DNA from: Prochlorococcus sp. AG-363-N20
Lineage (GTDB): Bacteria; Cyanobacteriota; Cyanobacteriia; PCC-6307; Cyanobiaceae
Direction: 5' to 3'
DNA: 35,801 nt
Assembly (NCBI GenBank): GCA_003280105.1
Contig: QCFX01000002.1
Coordinates: 88,403-124,203 of the forward strand
A program made the translations under genes and the position numbers. Below the pieces are notes generated by a model. It saw only the letters and a program-made list of their open reading frames with translations, did no database searches and had not been told where the DNA came from. Numbering within the stretch: position 1 is the stretch's first letter; each line of letters starts with the position of its first letter. Shown piece after piece: positions 1 through 9,390 of the stretch.

Positions 1-100
1 GTGCACCTTCTGTCCAGCGACGTTCCCAGGAAACTGCTGGTCTTCCATCTGGCAAACGATCGGGGATACGACCATCTGGGCCCTTAAGTTTGGTACTCAT
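1..100 (-). CDS. psbJ: Photosystem II protein PsbJ, truncated by the window edge
   Basis: Small membrane subunit of photosystem II, last gene of psbEFLJ. The ATG lies at 98-100 on the minus strand and the reading frame begins [20 protein letters not shown], typical of picocyanobacterial PsbJ. Only the N-terminal 33 codons are present; the transmembrane helix lies beyond base 1. It starts 12 bases after the psbL stop, consistent with one transcript. Identification rests on the N-terminus and on gene order. Confidence 0.9.
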   Translation of the reverse strand, partial: MSTKLKGPDGRIPDRLPDGRPAVSWERRWTEGA

Positions 101-112
101 GATTCTGAGGGT

Positions 113-232
113 TCAATTAAAGAAGTAGCTGGAGAACAAAATTCCCATGACAAAAACAAGCAAAAGCCCTAAATAAAGGCTTGTGCGGTTTAATTCAACA
201 GGCAATTTGTTGGGATTGGGGTTGACTTGCAT
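113..232 (-). CDS. psbL: Photosystem II protein PsbL
   Basis: Single-helix photosystem II subunit of 39 residues, the usual length for the family, which supports PSII dimerisation and electron flow on the acceptor side. The frame reads [20 protein letters not shown], followed by one hydrophobic helix and a terminal FSSYFFN. ATG at 230-232, stop at 113-115. It lies between psbF and psbJ in the canonical order, with a 19-base gap from psbF. Confidence 0.95.
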   Translation of the reverse strand: MQVNPNPNKLPVELNRTSLYLGLLLVFVMGILFSSYFFN

Positions 233-251
233 TGAGATTAATGGTGATTAA

Positions 252-389
252 TCAGCGACGAATGAACTGCATGGCAGCAATCGCACCTAGGAAAAACACC
301 GTGGGGACACCCAAGGCGTGGACAGCAAAAAATCTAACCGTAAAAATCGGATAGACGCGTTCTGATTGAAGTGGGGCAGATTGAGTCAT
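252..389 (-). CDS. psbF: Cytochrome b559 beta subunit PsbF
   Basis: Beta chain of cytochrome b559; with PsbE it binds one haem in the PSII reaction centre. The 45-codon frame begins [20 protein letters not shown] and contains the single helix with the haem-ligand histidine in the AVHALG segment, ending MQFIRR. ATG at 387-389, stop at 252-254. The start is 3 bases downstream of the psbE stop, implying tight co-expression of the two haem-binding chains. Confidence 0.96.
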   Translation of the reverse strand: MTQSAPLQSERVYPIFTVRFFAVHALGVPTVFFLGAIAAMQFIRR

Positions 390-392
390 GGC

Positions 393-641
393 TTATTGCA
401 GACGCAGGTCTAGTTGGGATTTGGATTCAAAACGCTGGCTCACAACTGGAGCCTTTGTCTCGGATGCCTGGAAATAGGCGTCAGGTCTTGGAGTCCCGAA
501 TGTGTCATAGGCAAGACCTGTGGACACAAAAAGGAAACCAGATATAAAAATAGCTGGCAGGGTTACGATCTGGATAACCCAAAACTTAATGTCGGTAAGG
601 ATCTCAAAAAACGGGCGTTCACCCGTAGAGCCGGCAGCCAT
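393..641 (-). CDS. psbE: Cytochrome b559 alpha subunit PsbE
   Basis: Alpha chain of cytochrome b559, an essential PSII reaction-centre subunit acting in the thylakoid membrane. It has 82 residues, the normal length. The N-terminal segment ends in [20 protein letters not shown], followed by a helix and a lumenal tail with [10 protein letters not shown]. In this lineage the position before the helix reads FWVIQ, where the haem-ligand histidine (RYWVIHS in many cyanobacteria) is expected; the residue seen is Q. First gene of psbEFLJ, about 108 bases after ycf48, so it may have its own promoter as well as read-through. Confidence 0.95.
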   Translation of the reverse strand: MAAGSTGERPFFEILTDIKFWVIQIVTLPAIFISGFLFVSTGLAYDTFGTPRPDAYFQASETKAPVVSQRFESKSQLDLRLQ

Positions 642-749
642 AACCTCGTGCGTATCAGCTTGATGATCTTATCAAGATTGCTGCTTAAGTACGTGGATAG
701 TTACCAGGCTTGGTTACAGAGAGTTGTGCATTGTTAGAAAAATCGCTGT
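642..749. promoter_or_regulatory. psbE leader / ycf48-psbE intergenic region
   Basis: This 108-base gap separates ycf48 from psbE and must contain the psbE ribosome-binding region and probably a promoter for psbEFLJ. A short inverted repeat, CTTGAT at 659-664 and ATCAAG at 671-676 with a 6-base loop, sits about 20 bases before the psbE start. I cannot place a -10/-35 pair with confidence. Confidence 0.35.
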
Positions 750-1760
750 TTAACCTATCCAACGAAGCAAAGTTCCTCTCTCTCCAAGAACAAATCCCTT
801 GACTTGACCCTCGGAAGAAATCGGATCAAATAAAACTCTAAGCAAGTTAGAAGGTTGTTGATCCCCAACCGGATCTACCTCCCAAGAGTTACCTCCATCA
901 TTACTAACCAAAAGAGTTCCATTGCCACCTGCTGCCCAAACACTCCCTTTCTGGTCCCAGGCCAAATCCAAATAGTTATATCCATTAAGGATAGGGACAA
1001 TAGGTTTGCTCCAGATATCCACATCTCCTCCCTGTTCGTTAAAACGAATTTCTGCGCCTCTAGAAAGCATCCAAAGATCTCCATTAGGTTGGTAGCCCAT
1101 GGTTTGAACTCTTTTACTGCTTGCCCTTTGATGAGGCTGCCAAGTGTCTTGACCTAAATCTAAAGTCGCAAAAAAGTTCCCGAGACTGCTCACACTTACA
1201 TAATTTCCATTTTCAGCTCTCCTCATATCTCTAATTCCACCAGAAGCTTCATTAACTTTCCCTTCCCAAGTCTTTCCGCTATTAGTTGTCCGATAAACAG
1301 CACCTGCAGTTGTTGCAAGCTCTGCAGAATCTTGATTTAGCGTTTTGATCAAATAAGGCTCTCCTGGTAATTTTTCTCCAAGACCTATTCGCGTCCAATT
1401 CTGACCAGCATCTGATGTATGCATAACTAACCCTGGCTGCCCAGCTAACCAACCTTCATCCCCAGAAAAATCGACGCTTATCAACCTGAAATTTTCTTCG
1501 CTAGAAAGTTCGAGGCTTCTTGCCTCCCAAGTATCCCCTCCATCTTTAGTTTCAAGGATCAAGCGATTAGTTCCTACAAGGAAACCGTGATTTGAATCAA
1601 TAAATGAGATATCCAAGGGATTTGCTTGACTGTTCAAATCAACCTGCTCCCAAGGGCTAGAAGTGGCCACTGGCAAGCGGGTAGTTACACAACCGCCCAG
1701 CCCAAATGCAATAAAAATCGCAATTAGAACGTTGAAAAAATTTGAATAGAGTCGGTTCAT
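750..1760 (-). CDS. ycf48: Photosystem II assembly factor Ycf48 (HCF136-like)
   Basis: Seven-bladed beta-propeller lipoprotein that binds newly made D1 and helps assemble and repair the PSII reaction centre at the lumenal face of the thylakoid. I chose ATG 1758-1760 (336 residues) because it gives a clean lipoprotein signal: MNRLYSN, a hydrophobic stretch, then LGGC with the lipidated Cys at residue 24; upstream in-frame codons would put charged and polar residues before it. Propeller-type repeats such as ETKDGGDTWEARS, TSDAGQNWTRIG and VSNDGGNSWEVD recur. It follows rubA by 14 bases and precedes psbEFLJ, the conserved cyanobacterial order that ties it to PSII assembly. Confidence 0.94.
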   Translation of the reverse strand: MNRLYSNFFNVLIAIFIAFGLGGCVTTRLPVATSSPWEQVDLNSQANPLDISFIDSNHGFLVGTNRLILETKDGGDTWEARSLELSSEENFRLISVDFSGDEGWLAGQPGLVMHTSDAGQNWTRIGLGEKLPGEPYLIKTLNQDSAELATTAGAVYRTTNSGKTWEGKVNEASGGIRDMRRAENGNYVSVSSLGNFFATLDLGQDTWQPHQRASSKRVQTMGYQPNGDLWMLSRGAEIRFNEQGGDVDIWSKPIVPILNGYNYLDLAWDQKGSVWAAGGNGTLLVSNDGGNSWEVDPVGDQQPSNLLRVLFDPISSEGQVKGFVLGERGTLLRWIG

Positions 1761-1774
1761 AGGATTAATCGTTC

Positions 1775-2218
1775 TCAATGCAAGGAGTACAAAGAAAGGA
1801 AACAAGCAAAAGCGAATGCTAATCCTCCAAATATCAATACATTCTTCTGTCCTGGTGTGAGGTTATTAATTCCAAAGCCGTAATTTAGGTTTTCCTCAAA
1901 TCCACTAGGTTTAAATCTAGGGCCAATATCTTTAAATGCTTCTATAGGTGCTCTACATACAGGGCATTTAAATCGAGAAGGGTCTAGATCCAGGAAAGGG
2001 GTTTCGCTAGTTATACCAAGCTTCTTTATCCCTTCTTGAGGGTCATAGACATAACCACAACTCCTACATTCGAAAAGATGTGTACTTACATCAGGTTTTA
2101 CATTTGATTCGTCCTCTGCTCGCAGAGAACTTACCTGTTCGGAATCATGTTCCGTTTTACTGACATCTGTCATGCCATTTATAGGTTTGATGTCATCTAT
2201 CACGATGTTCTCCGGCAC
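1775..2218 (-). CDS. rubA: Membrane-anchored rubredoxin RubA
   Basis: Thylakoid rubredoxin needed for PSII (and reported for PSI) biogenesis. From the GTG at 2218 it has 147 residues: a variable polar N-terminus, a rubredoxin fold with two iron-binding CxxC pairs (C51/C54 in CRSCGY and C85/C88 in CPVCRAP), then a C-terminal membrane helix at about 126-145. The start is uncertain: ATG at 2173 (MTDVSKTEHD) and GTG at 2203, which has a GGAG 8 bases upstream, are alternatives. First gene of the rubA-ycf48-psbEFLJ run, divergent from ndhC with a 66-base shared upstream region. Confidence 0.93.
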   Translation of the reverse strand: MPENIVIDDIKPINGMTDVSKTEHDSEQVSSLRAEDESNVKPDVSTHLFECRSCGYVYDPQEGIKKLGITSETPFLDLDPSRFKCPVCRAPIEAFKDIGPRFKPSGFEENLNYGFGINNLTPGQKNVLIFGGLAFAFACFLSLYSLH

Positions 2219-2284
2219 AAAACAACTCTATCGGTGAAAATACTGGAAGGCGAATGCCAGAATTAGAATTAAATAGGCACATTT

Positions 2285-2647
2285 ATGTTTTCCCTGCCAG
2301 GTTATGACGCCTTTCTAGGATTTCTACTCCTAGCTGCAGCTGTTCCAGTACTGGCTTTAGTAACAAATAAGCTTGTATCTCCAAAAAGCAGCCAAGGAGA
2401 GCGCGAATTGACATATGAGTCAGGAATGGAACCAATAGGGGGGGCGTGGATTCAATTCAATATTCGTTACTACATGTTTGCACTAGTCTTTGTGATTTTT
2501 GATGTAGAGACAGTCTTTCTCTACCCTTGGGCAGTTGCCTTTCATCGTCTTGGTTTATTGGCTTTTATAGAAGCACTTGTGTTTATTGCCATTCTTGTTG
2601 TTGCTTTAGCCTATGCATGGCGCAAAGGTGCTCTTGAGTGGAGTTAA
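2285..2647 (+). CDS. ndhC: NAD(P)H-quinone oxidoreductase subunit 3 (NdhC)
   Basis: Membrane subunit of the cyanobacterial NDH-1 complex, which takes part in respiration, cyclic electron flow around PSI and CO2 uptake. It has 120 residues with three hydrophobic helices and the conserved loop containing YESGMEP and the FDVET motif after the second helix. First gene of ndhCKJ. The stop TAA at 2645-2647 lies 4 bases before the proposed ndhK start, suggesting translational coupling. Confidence 0.96.
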   Translation: MFSLPGYDAFLGFLLLAAAVPVLALVTNKLVSPKSSQGERELTYESGMEPIGGAWIQFNIRYYMFALVFVIFDVETVFLYPWAVAFHRLGLLAFIEALVFIAILVVALAYAWRKGALEWS

Positions 2648-2651
2648 TCCC

Positions 2652-3383
2652 TTGACTGAATCACCCTCCATCCGTGCTGTAAAAGATCTACGGTCCGCAA
2701 CTTGTGGGCCAGTAGGTGCTCCCACAGTGACAAGCGATCTCAGTGAGAACATAATTCTCACAAGCCTTGATGATCTTCACAATTGGGCTCGTCTGAGCAG
2801 TCTATGGCCATTGCTCTATGGAACGGCTTGCTGCTTTATAGAATTCGCAGCTCTTATAGGGTCAAGGTTTGATTTTGACCGATTTGGTTTAGTTCCACGC
2901 AGTTCTCCTCGACAAGCAGATCTATTAATAGTTGCTGGAACTGTAACCATGAAAATGGCTCCAGCTTTGGTCAGACTTTATGAGCAGATGCCTGAGCCTA
3001 AATATGTCATTGCAATGGGGGCCTGCACAATTACTGGAGGAATGTTTAGCGCAGACTCAACAACTGCTGTACGTGGCGTAGATAAACTCATTCCTGTCGA
3101 TCTTTATTTACCTGGATGCCCTCCCAGGCCAGAAGCAATTTTTGATGCCGTAATTAAATTAAGAAAGAAAGTAGGAAATGAATCAGTAGCTGAACGTAGA
3201 AAAATTTCTCAATCCCATCGTTATTGCACTGTTCGCCATCAAATGCTTCGGATTGAGTCGCAAATTACCGGGGCGTATCTAACTGCAGATTCTCAAAAAG
3301 CAGCTATAAATCCAAGTATCAGTCAGCCGATTGATGAGCAATCACCCCAGAAAGAAACAATCCCAATTTCTTCTAAAAACTAA
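2652..3383 (+). CDS. ndhK: NAD(P)H-quinone oxidoreductase subunit K (NdhK)
   Basis: Hydrophilic NDH-1 subunit (NuoB/PSST family) carrying the N2 4Fe-4S cluster that reduces plastoquinone. The cluster cysteines are visible: the adjacent pair in GTACCFIEF, one in [10 protein letters not shown] and one in [10 protein letters not shown] (residues 60, 61, 125 and 156 from the start used here). I chose TTG at 2652 because GAGTGGAG sits 8 bases upstream, it falls just after the ndhC stop, and it leaves a short N-terminus before the conserved block. An in-frame ATG at 2613 would overlap ndhC by 35 bases and add 13 residues. The C-terminal 30-odd residues are polar and variable. Confidence 0.94.
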   Translation: MTESPSIRAVKDLRSATCGPVGAPTVTSDLSENIILTSLDDLHNWARLSSLWPLLYGTACCFIEFAALIGSRFDFDRFGLVPRSSPRQADLLIVAGTVTMKMAPALVRLYEQMPEPKYVIAMGACTITGGMFSADSTTAVRGVDKLIPVDLYLPGCPPRPEAIFDAVIKLRKKVGNESVAERRKISQSHRYCTVRHQMLRIESQITGAYLTADSQKAAINPSISQPIDEQSPQKETIPISSKN

Positions 3384-3397
3384 ATAACTACTTTCCA

Positions 3398-3952
3398 ATG
3401 CAAGAAGAAACACAAAAAACCGAAGACAATAACAAGGATGAGCAAATTGCTGAACCTTTACCGGAGAGTGGACCAGTCAGTAAATGGCTTTCAGAAAATG
3501 GCTATAAACACAAAGTTCTAGAACCAGACCACCTTGGAGTAGAGATGATTGGAATAGAGCCGATGTATTTATATTCCGTTGCTTCAGCTCTTAAGAAAGA
3601 AGGCTTTGATTATTTGCAATGCCAAGGTGGCTATGACGAAGGTCCTGGAGAAAATCTTGTGAGTTTTTATCACCTAATTTCAATCGAAAATCAACTACAA
3701 GAAACTGGAAAACTTAAAGAAGTCAGATTGAAGGTTTTTTTAGCGCGAGATGGAGACCTAACTGTTAAAAGTCTATATAAGTTGTTCCAAGGAGCAGACT
3801 GGCAAGAAAGAGAAACCTTCGACATGTTCGGAATCAATTTTGAAGGACATCCACACCCCAAAAGACTATTGATGCCTGAAGACTGGAAAGGATGGCCTTT
3901 AAGAAAAGACTATGTTCAACCAGATTTTTATGAGATGCAGGATGCTTATTAA
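3398..3952 (+). CDS. ndhJ: NAD(P)H-quinone oxidoreductase subunit J (NdhJ)
   Basis: NDH-1 peripheral-arm subunit, homologous to the 30 kDa (NuoC) subunit. It has 184 residues. The first 25 or so are acidic and lineage-variable; the family signature [20 protein letters not shown] followed by LLMPEDW and PLRKDY lies near the C-terminus. Third gene of ndhCKJ, 14 bases after ndhK. Its stop overlaps the stop of the convergent yvcK-like gene by 3-4 bases, so no separate terminator fits between them. Confidence 0.95.
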   Translation: MQEETQKTEDNNKDEQIAEPLPESGPVSKWLSENGYKHKVLEPDHLGVEMIGIEPMYLYSVASALKKEGFDYLQCQGGYDEGPGENLVSFYHLISIENQLQETGKLKEVRLKVFLARDGDLTVKSLYKLFQGADWQERETFDMFGINFEGHPHPKRLLMPEDWKGWPLRKDYVQPDFYEMQDAY

Positions 3953-5391
3953 TGATCTTTTTTATATCTCCGGTAAAAACGCATAATTGCTAAAGACAGA
4001 CTTCTTGGGTCGTGACGCAATGTTGGGGTTGAACGAATCCCTTGCAATTGTGCCTGAATGACGTTATATCCTCCTGAATTAAGTGATCTGAGGTCACAAG
4101 TAACTGGTTCAGCCCCTCTTGCTCTGTAGTAATCAAGCAAAGGAGAAGGAGCAATATCATCCTGAGCAAGGATTGAATTAAAAATCCTTTTACTAATTCC
4201 CAAACTTGCAAGTTGAGCTTCTATCGCCCGGACATGTCCCCCTACATCTAACCCATCTGTTTCTCCTGGTTGAGTCATCAAATTACAGATATATAACTTA
4301 GGCGCACTACTTCGCTGAATCGCATCTACCAATTCTGGAACGAGTAGATTTGGTAAAAGAGAGGTATATAAACTTCCAGGCCCCAAAAGAATTAGATCAG
4401 CATTTGAAATCGCCTCTAAGGCTCTTGGAATTGCAGGGGGTTGAGAAGGTGAGCATCCAATTCTGACTATCGGACTAGGTGCTTTCCCAATGGCTGACTC
4501 TCCTTCAATGCGTTGTCCGTCCTCCAACTCAGCCCATAGTCTTACGTCAACATTGGTCGCAGGAACTACTTGCCCTTGAACAGCAAGTACACGACTGGAC
4601 GCCGTAATGGCAGTTTCAAGATTTCCAGTAATAGCAGTTAAGGCTGAAAGAAAAAGATTGCCAAAACTATGGCCTTCTAAACCTCTTCCTGAAGAAAAGC
4701 GATATTGAAATAAGCGTGTTAGTAGTGGGGCTTCTGTTGAAAGAGCTGCTAAACAATTTCGAATATCACCCGGTGGTTGTACTCCTAATTCTCTTCGCAG
4801 AATTCCACTACTTCCTCCATCATCTGCGACAGTAACGATTGCTGTGATTCGACTGCTGTAACGCTTTAATCCACTGAGAAGACTTGATAATCCTGTCCCT
4901 CCTCCAATAGCAACAATATTTGGACCACGATTTAATTTGCTCTTTGCCCTAAGTGCATCTACTAAAACAGTATCTTTATCTGGAACTAATGCTTGTTGAA
5001 TTGATCCAAAGCTTCGACTTTGACCCCATAACAACAAGGCTGCGCCAACCAAAAGTACTAATGGTCCAGTGATACTTCTAGGCAGAATGGTTGTAATAGC
5101 ACCTAACAACCAGAAGAGAGTTTCAATGCTCCAATAAATTGGTCTCAAATCAGCCCAGATAGCTGCCCCTATAAGAGCTAAAAGCAACCCCAAACCAGAG
5201 GTAAGCATCCAGCGTTTAACTACCAATCCAGGTAGAAGCCAGCGAACAGCTCTAACTGAACGCATCATCAAATCCCTTTGACGGGCTTTTTTTAAAGATC
5301 CTTTACGCCTCCTTAATGCCATGCGCTTACGCATGCGACTTTGAGGTGACGATGATTTATGCGAGGTCAAATTCGCTAGGGGAACTCCCAA
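3949..5391 (-). CDS. yvcK: YvcK/CofD-like protein with N-terminal membrane anchor
   Basis: Member of the UPF0052/YvcK family, whose Bacillus member binds UDP-sugars and is needed for gluconeogenic growth and normal cell shape. The domain begins about residue 158 with the nucleotide-binding loop [10 protein letters not shown], then [12 protein letters not shown] and PPGDIRNCL, and includes [16 protein letters not shown]. The first 155 residues are an Arg/Lys-rich leader and two or three hydrophobic segments (about 63-81, 90-103, 106-122), an extension absent from the short Bacillus protein but usual in cyanobacteria. The start used is TTG at 5391; ATG at 5334 is an alternative. Convergent with ndhJ. 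The substrate in cyanobacteria is not known from sequence. Confidence 0.85.
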   Translation of the reverse strand: MGVPLANLTSHKSSSPQSRMRKRMALRRRKGSLKKARQRDLMMRSVRAVRWLLPGLVVKRWMLTSGLGLLLALIGAAIWADLRPIYWSIETLFWLLGAITTILPRSITGPLVLLVGAALLLWGQSRSFGSIQQALVPDKDTVLVDALRAKSKLNRGPNIVAIGGGTGLSSLLSGLKRYSSRITAIVTVADDGGSSGILRRELGVQPPGDIRNCLAALSTEAPLLTRLFQYRFSSGRGLEGHSFGNLFLSALTAITGNLETAITASSRVLAVQGQVVPATNVDVRLWAELEDGQRIEGESAIGKAPSPIVRIGCSPSQPPAIPRALEAISNADLILLGPGSLYTSLLPNLLVPELVDAIQRSSAPKLYICNLMTQPGETDGLDVGGHVRAIEAQLASLGISKRIFNSILAQDDIAPSPLLDYYRARGAEPVTCDLRSLNSGGYNVIQAQLQGIRSTPTLRHDPRSLSLAIMRFYRRYKKDH

Positions 5392-5478
5392 GAATGCCTT
5401 TTTATAACTCTAAAGAAGCTTCCCTCCTTGGACATCCCAGGCATTATGAGGTAAATAAATTTCATTGAGCTAATTCTC

Positions 5479-6264
5479 GTGCCTAAAGCCACAAAAGTGG
5501 TCGAAATGGACAATTTGTCCATGCAATGGGGAGCTTCCCCAGTGCTAGACAAGCTTAATCTAGAAATGAGTGCAGGAGAAAGGCTTGCAATCGTAGGGCC
5601 ATCAGGCTCTGGGAAATCAACAATTCTTCGTCTCTTAGCTGGTCTTCTGCTACCAACTGCCGGAGGCCTGAGAATATTTGGCGAAAAACAAACCTATCTC
5701 AGACTTGATCAGAGCCATCCTCCAGATGTGCGGTTGGTTTTTCAAAATCCAGCGCTACTTGGATCTTTAACAGTTGAAGAAAACGTAGGTTTTCTTCTAA
5801 AAAGACGCGGACAACTCACTGACGAATCTATTCATAAAAGAGTAATGATAGCTCTTGAAAAAGTTGGACTTTATGATGTTGCAGAGCAATTCCCAGGACA
5901 GCTAAGTGGAGGGATGCAAAAAAGAGTAAGTTTTGCGAGAGCGTTGATTAATGATTCTGTTAGGGAAGAAAATGTAATGCCATTACTTCTCTATGACGAG
6001 CCAACTGCTGGCCTCGACCCAGTGGCATGCACACGAATTGAAGATTTAATTGTAAAAACAACCAATCTGGCGCAAGGGTGTTCAATCGTGGTTAGCCATG
6101 TAAGGAGCACGATCGAACGATCGGCAAAAAGAGTTTTGATGCTCTATGAGGGCAATTTTCAATGGCAAGGATCTGTTGAAGAATTCATAGAAAGTGAAAA
6201 TCCTTATGTAAAACAGTTTCGAACAGGTAGTCTTCAAGGACCTATGCAGCCTGCAGACCATTGA
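5479..6264 (+). CDS. MCE-type ABC transporter ATP-binding protein (MlaF-like)
   Basis: ATPase of a lipid-transporting ABC system of the Mla/TGD family; the Arabidopsis TGD3 and E. coli MlaF proteins are the family models. It has 261 residues from a GTG start. Walker A is GPSGSGKST at 40-48, the Q-loop lies in VFQNPALLGS, the signature LSGGMQKR is at 142-149, and Walker B with DEPTAGLDP is at about 170-181. The next gene encodes the MCE substrate-binding subunit, which supports this assignment over a generic ABC ATPase. No MlaE-like permease is in the window, so the third subunit must be encoded elsewhere. Confidence 0.88.
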   Translation: MPKATKVVEMDNLSMQWGASPVLDKLNLEMSAGERLAIVGPSGSGKSTILRLLAGLLLPTAGGLRIFGEKQTYLRLDQSHPPDVRLVFQNPALLGSLTVEENVGFLLKRRGQLTDESIHKRVMIALEKVGLYDVAEQFPGQLSGGMQKRVSFARALINDSVREENVMPLLLYDEPTAGLDPVACTRIEDLIVKTTNLAQGCSIVVSHVRSTIERSAKRVLMLYEGNFQWQGSVEEFIESENPYVKQFRTGSLQGPMQPADH

Positions 6265-6269
6265 CTTCT

Positions 6270-7130
6270 ATGCGTCGCAGTTTTCGTGATGCCATTGTTG
6301 GCTTTTCACTTATTGGAGGGGTGGTTGCATTCGCAGCCACAATGCTTTGGTTGCGGGGAGTTCGAATAAGATCCAATGCGTGGGAAATAACCGCGAATTT
6401 CAGTGATGCAACCGGACTAGCTGAACGCTCTCCAGTTACATATAGAGGCATTTTGGTCGGTTATGTAGATGAGATAAGTGTAAATCCTGAGAATGTTCAA
6501 GCTACTCTCAAGATTGATAAAAAAGATCTTTTACTACCTCTTCCTGTTTTTGCGAAAGTAGTAAAAAACTCTCTTCTAGGAGGCGATGTGCAAATCGCAC
6601 TAGTAAGTCGTGGAAAGTTAACTTATAAGAATCCACCATTACCTTCATCTGAAGAATGCTACAAAAAAGGAATTCTTTGTAAAAATGATCAGATCAAAGG
6701 GGAAGCTTTAAGCAGCATATCTAATCTTGCAAGTGAAATAGGTCGCATAGTAAAGAAAGCAGAAGAAGAGGATATAGTAACTAACTTAGTGGACTCAACA
6801 AAGCAATTTGATAAGACTCAGAAAGAATTAGAGGAGTTAATATTACAAGCAAAGCAAGAACTAATAAGAGCGCAACCCACTATTAATGAGTTGAATTCCG
6901 CAAGTGAGCATTTAAACAATATATTAGCTGCAATAGACAACCCTAAGACTCTTAATGACATTCAAGAAACTGCCAGTAACACAAGATCTCTATCAAAAAA
7001 AATTGACTCTTTAAGTGGAGAAGTTGAAAAAATGATGCAAGATGAAGAACTTATGAATGCCGTCAGAAATGTTACTATTGGTCTTGGCGAATTATTTAGC
7101 GAGATTTATCCTGCAAAGACACAAAGATAA
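6270..7130 (+). CDS. MCE-domain lipid-transport protein (MlaD/TGD2-like)
   Basis: Predicted inner-membrane-anchored, periplasmic lipid-binding subunit of the ABC system encoded with the preceding gene. From ATG 6270 (286 residues) there is one membrane helix at about 9-28, an MCE domain at about 38-115 with ATGLAERSPVTYRGILVGYV, a CxxxxxxC pair in ECYKKGILCKND that could form a disulfide, and a long helical, probably coiled-coil tail. A TTG at 6261 overlapping the upstream stop (TTGA) is an alternative start and would indicate coupling. Family knowledge suggests trafficking of phospholipid or thylakoid lipid precursors; the actual cargo is unknown. Confidence 0.87.
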   Translation: MRRSFRDAIVGFSLIGGVVAFAATMLWLRGVRIRSNAWEITANFSDATGLAERSPVTYRGILVGYVDEISVNPENVQATLKIDKKDLLLPLPVFAKVVKNSLLGGDVQIALVSRGKLTYKNPPLPSSEECYKKGILCKNDQIKGEALSSISNLASEIGRIVKKAEEEDIVTNLVDSTKQFDKTQKELEELILQAKQELIRAQPTINELNSASEHLNNILAAIDNPKTLNDIQETASNTRSLSKKIDSLSGEVEKMMQDEELMNAVRNVTIGLGELFSEIYPAKTQR

Positions 7131-7183
7131 GAGTTTCAAAGCAGCAAAATAACATTCATTTACCTTTCTTAGATATATTCTAT

Positions 7184-9343
7184 TTAGTTAACTTCACCTA
7201 TCGCCTCCATCGCTATCGCTGCGATTGCTTGATCACTAGCTTTGGGTAATTGTACATATTTACCACCAGCTGCTTCTGCTAATTCTTTTCCCATCCCACT
7301 TCCTATAAATTTCCTTTCAGTATCTATTACTAATAATTTAATTCCAATTGTTCTATAGCGAGTTGCAACGTCAAGGACTTCTTGTTTCAAATCAATCTGT
7401 TCATGATCGCCTTCTAGTTGAGGCTGCCCGAGAGAAGTGCCTAAAGGAACATTTCCACGTCCATCAGTGATTGCAACAACAACAACTTGTCCTATATCAC
7501 CAGTTGCCAGAGCATTCGCGCCTACTCGAGCCGCTTGCGTCAACCCATGTGCCAAGGGGGAGCCTCCTCCACAAGGCATCGTTTCCAATCTTCTTTTAGC
7601 CGCAGTAATAGAGCGTGTAGGTGGCAACAAAACCTCAGCTTGATCTCCCCGGAATGGGATAAGAGAAACCTCGTCCCTGTTCTCATAAGCCTCAGTCAGC
7701 AAACGAATAACTGCTCCTTTCGCACTTTGCATACGATTTAATGCCATAGAACCACTTGCATCCACAAGAAAAACCACTAAAGCACCAGCCTTTCTTTGCA
7801 AAAGCTTGGCCCGTAAATCACCTTCCTCAACAATGACTTTTCGCTCTGGTTGCCTTTCGCGACGAGCCTTTTGATAGGGGGCTGCCGCTCTCAAGGTTGC
7901 GTCTACTGCAATTCTTCTAACGGGTCCTCGAGGAATGACTGGCTTCACATAACGGCCGCGACTATCACTAAATACAGCTGATCTACTTCCACTATTACCA
8001 CTCTTCGATTTAGCGGAAGCAAAAAGTAAAAGCTCAGGATCTATCGCACATGCCTCAGGATCAAGCATGAACTCTTCAGGGACTGGAGGAGAAGATTCTT
8101 GATCAGGAGTGTCCTCATCTTCTTGGTCTTCTTCTTTCTCCTCATCTTCTTCTGAATCATTGTCTTGAGGTTGCTCTGGTGGGGGTTGCTGCTCCTCAGG
8201 GGGTGGGGGCTCCAATTCTTCTTCTTGAGGAGGCAATTGCAATGCCCGGGGTGCAATAACCAATCGAACAGCTACCTGTAAATCTTCAGCATCAACTGAA
8301 TCTCTTCCACTTAAAGCCGCATGCGCCTTCGCAACACGAACGGCATAAAGCTCGGATCTATGTCCTTCCACCCCTCCTCTAATTGCCTCCATAACAAGAT
8401 ATTGAATCTGGGCTTCACTTATTTGCACATCTGGAAGCCATTGCCTTGCAAGCAATAATTGAGTAGCTAAAGCTTCTGTTTCTTGAGACCACTTTTTAGA
8501 GAATGTCTCACTACATTGGCCATGCGAAAGGACAGCCTGGGTAATTTCAACTCGTTGCTCATTAGTAATTATTTGGTCAGCCGAAAGAACAATTGCAAAG
8601 CGATCTAAAAGGTGATCTCGAACAGCACCTTCTTCAGGGTTATAAGTTGCAATTAATAAGGGTTTACAAGGGTGCGAAAGGCTTAAACCCTCTCGTTCAA
8701 CTTGATTTTCACCCGCACCTACAGCAGCAAGCATCAGGTTAATTATTCCATCATCCAAGAGGTTCAACTCATCGACATAAAGCACACCTCGATGAGCTTC
8801 GGCCAAAAGTCCTGGCTGAAAAACTGGAGCTCCACTGGCCAAAGAAGCTGTTACATCAACAGCTCCGACAAGCCTATCTTCGGTTATTCCTAAAGGAACT
8901 TGAACAAAAGGAGCGGGAACAACCTTTTTAGGCGCCTGTTCCTCTTGCAGGGCAGAGTCATTTGAAATCCCAAGCTTTTCTTTAACTAACTTCTTAGTTG
9001 ATTCATCCCATTCTTCTGAGCGATTTGGATCAAGGTTTAATCCTGTAGGCCTTGGGCTGCCAGTATTTGAAGCGATATTTTCTAATACGTTTATATCAAG
9101 TATTTCAATGGGAGGTAATAAGGCATGTAAACCCCGTGCCAAAACTGATTTACCTGTTCCACGTCCACCAGCAATAATTACACCTCCTAGTCCTGGATCA
9201 ACTGCTGCAAGTAGAAGCGCCAACTTCAGGGTTCCATGTCCGGTTATTGCCGCCAAAGGAAAGGAGCGACTGGCAATTCCTGCCACAAGTTGATCCCTAG
9301 GAATTGAGGAAGTATCAGTGGCGGTTGATCCGCTTACAAACAT
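7184..9343 (-). CDS. chlD: Magnesium chelatase subunit D (ChlD)
   Basis: AAA+ subunit of Mg-chelatase, which with ChlI and ChlH inserts Mg into protoporphyrin IX, the first committed step of chlorophyll synthesis. It has 719 residues, the cyanobacterial length. The N-terminal AAA+ domain (about 28-365) keeps a Walker A-like GGRGTGKS at 59-66. A Pro-rich then acidic linker follows at about 372-427. The C-terminal integrin I domain has the MIDAS motif DASGS at 528-532 and the later TDGRGN. It starts at ATG 9341-9343 and diverges from folK. It stands alone here; chlI and chlH are not in the window. Confidence 0.97.
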   Translation of the reverse strand: MFVSGSTATDTSSIPRDQLVAGIASRSFPLAAITGHGTLKLALLLAAVDPGLGGVIIAGGRGTGKSVLARGLHALLPPIEILDINVLENIASNTGSPRPTGLNLDPNRSEEWDESTKKLVKEKLGISNDSALQEEQAPKKVVPAPFVQVPLGITEDRLVGAVDVTASLASGAPVFQPGLLAEAHRGVLYVDELNLLDDGIINLMLAAVGAGENQVEREGLSLSHPCKPLLIATYNPEEGAVRDHLLDRFAIVLSADQIITNEQRVEITQAVLSHGQCSETFSKKWSQETEALATQLLLARQWLPDVQISEAQIQYLVMEAIRGGVEGHRSELYAVRVAKAHAALSGRDSVDAEDLQVAVRLVIAPRALQLPPQEEELEPPPPEEQQPPPEQPQDNDSEEDEEKEEDQEDEDTPDQESSPPVPEEFMLDPEACAIDPELLLFASAKSKSGNSGSRSAVFSDSRGRYVKPVIPRGPVRRIAVDATLRAAAPYQKARRERQPERKVIVEEGDLRAKLLQRKAGALVVFLVDASGSMALNRMQSAKGAVIRLLTEAYENRDEVSLIPFRGDQAEVLLPPTRSITAAKRRLETMPCGGGSPLAHGLTQAARVGANALATGDIGQVVVVAITDGRGNVPLGTSLGQPQLEGDHEQIDLKQEVLDVATRYRTIGIKLLVIDTERKFIGSGMGKELAEAAGGKYVQLPKASDQAIAAIAMEAIGEVN

Positions 9344-9390
9344 GGGGTTGTCTCAGCCCATCAATTTTTTCCATTCTGGCTGATCGACTA

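Noticed and set aside
414-737. 107-codon plus-strand reading frame
   Set aside because: It is antisense to psbE and its leader; psbE is certain.
8041-8256. Low-complexity Lys-rich frame and CT-rich DNA
   Set aside because: It is an alternative frame of the Pro/acidic linker of ChlD, a normal feature of that protein, not a repeat or separate gene.
7437-8893. Several plus-strand reading frames
   Set aside because: All are antisense to chlD, which has complete domains.
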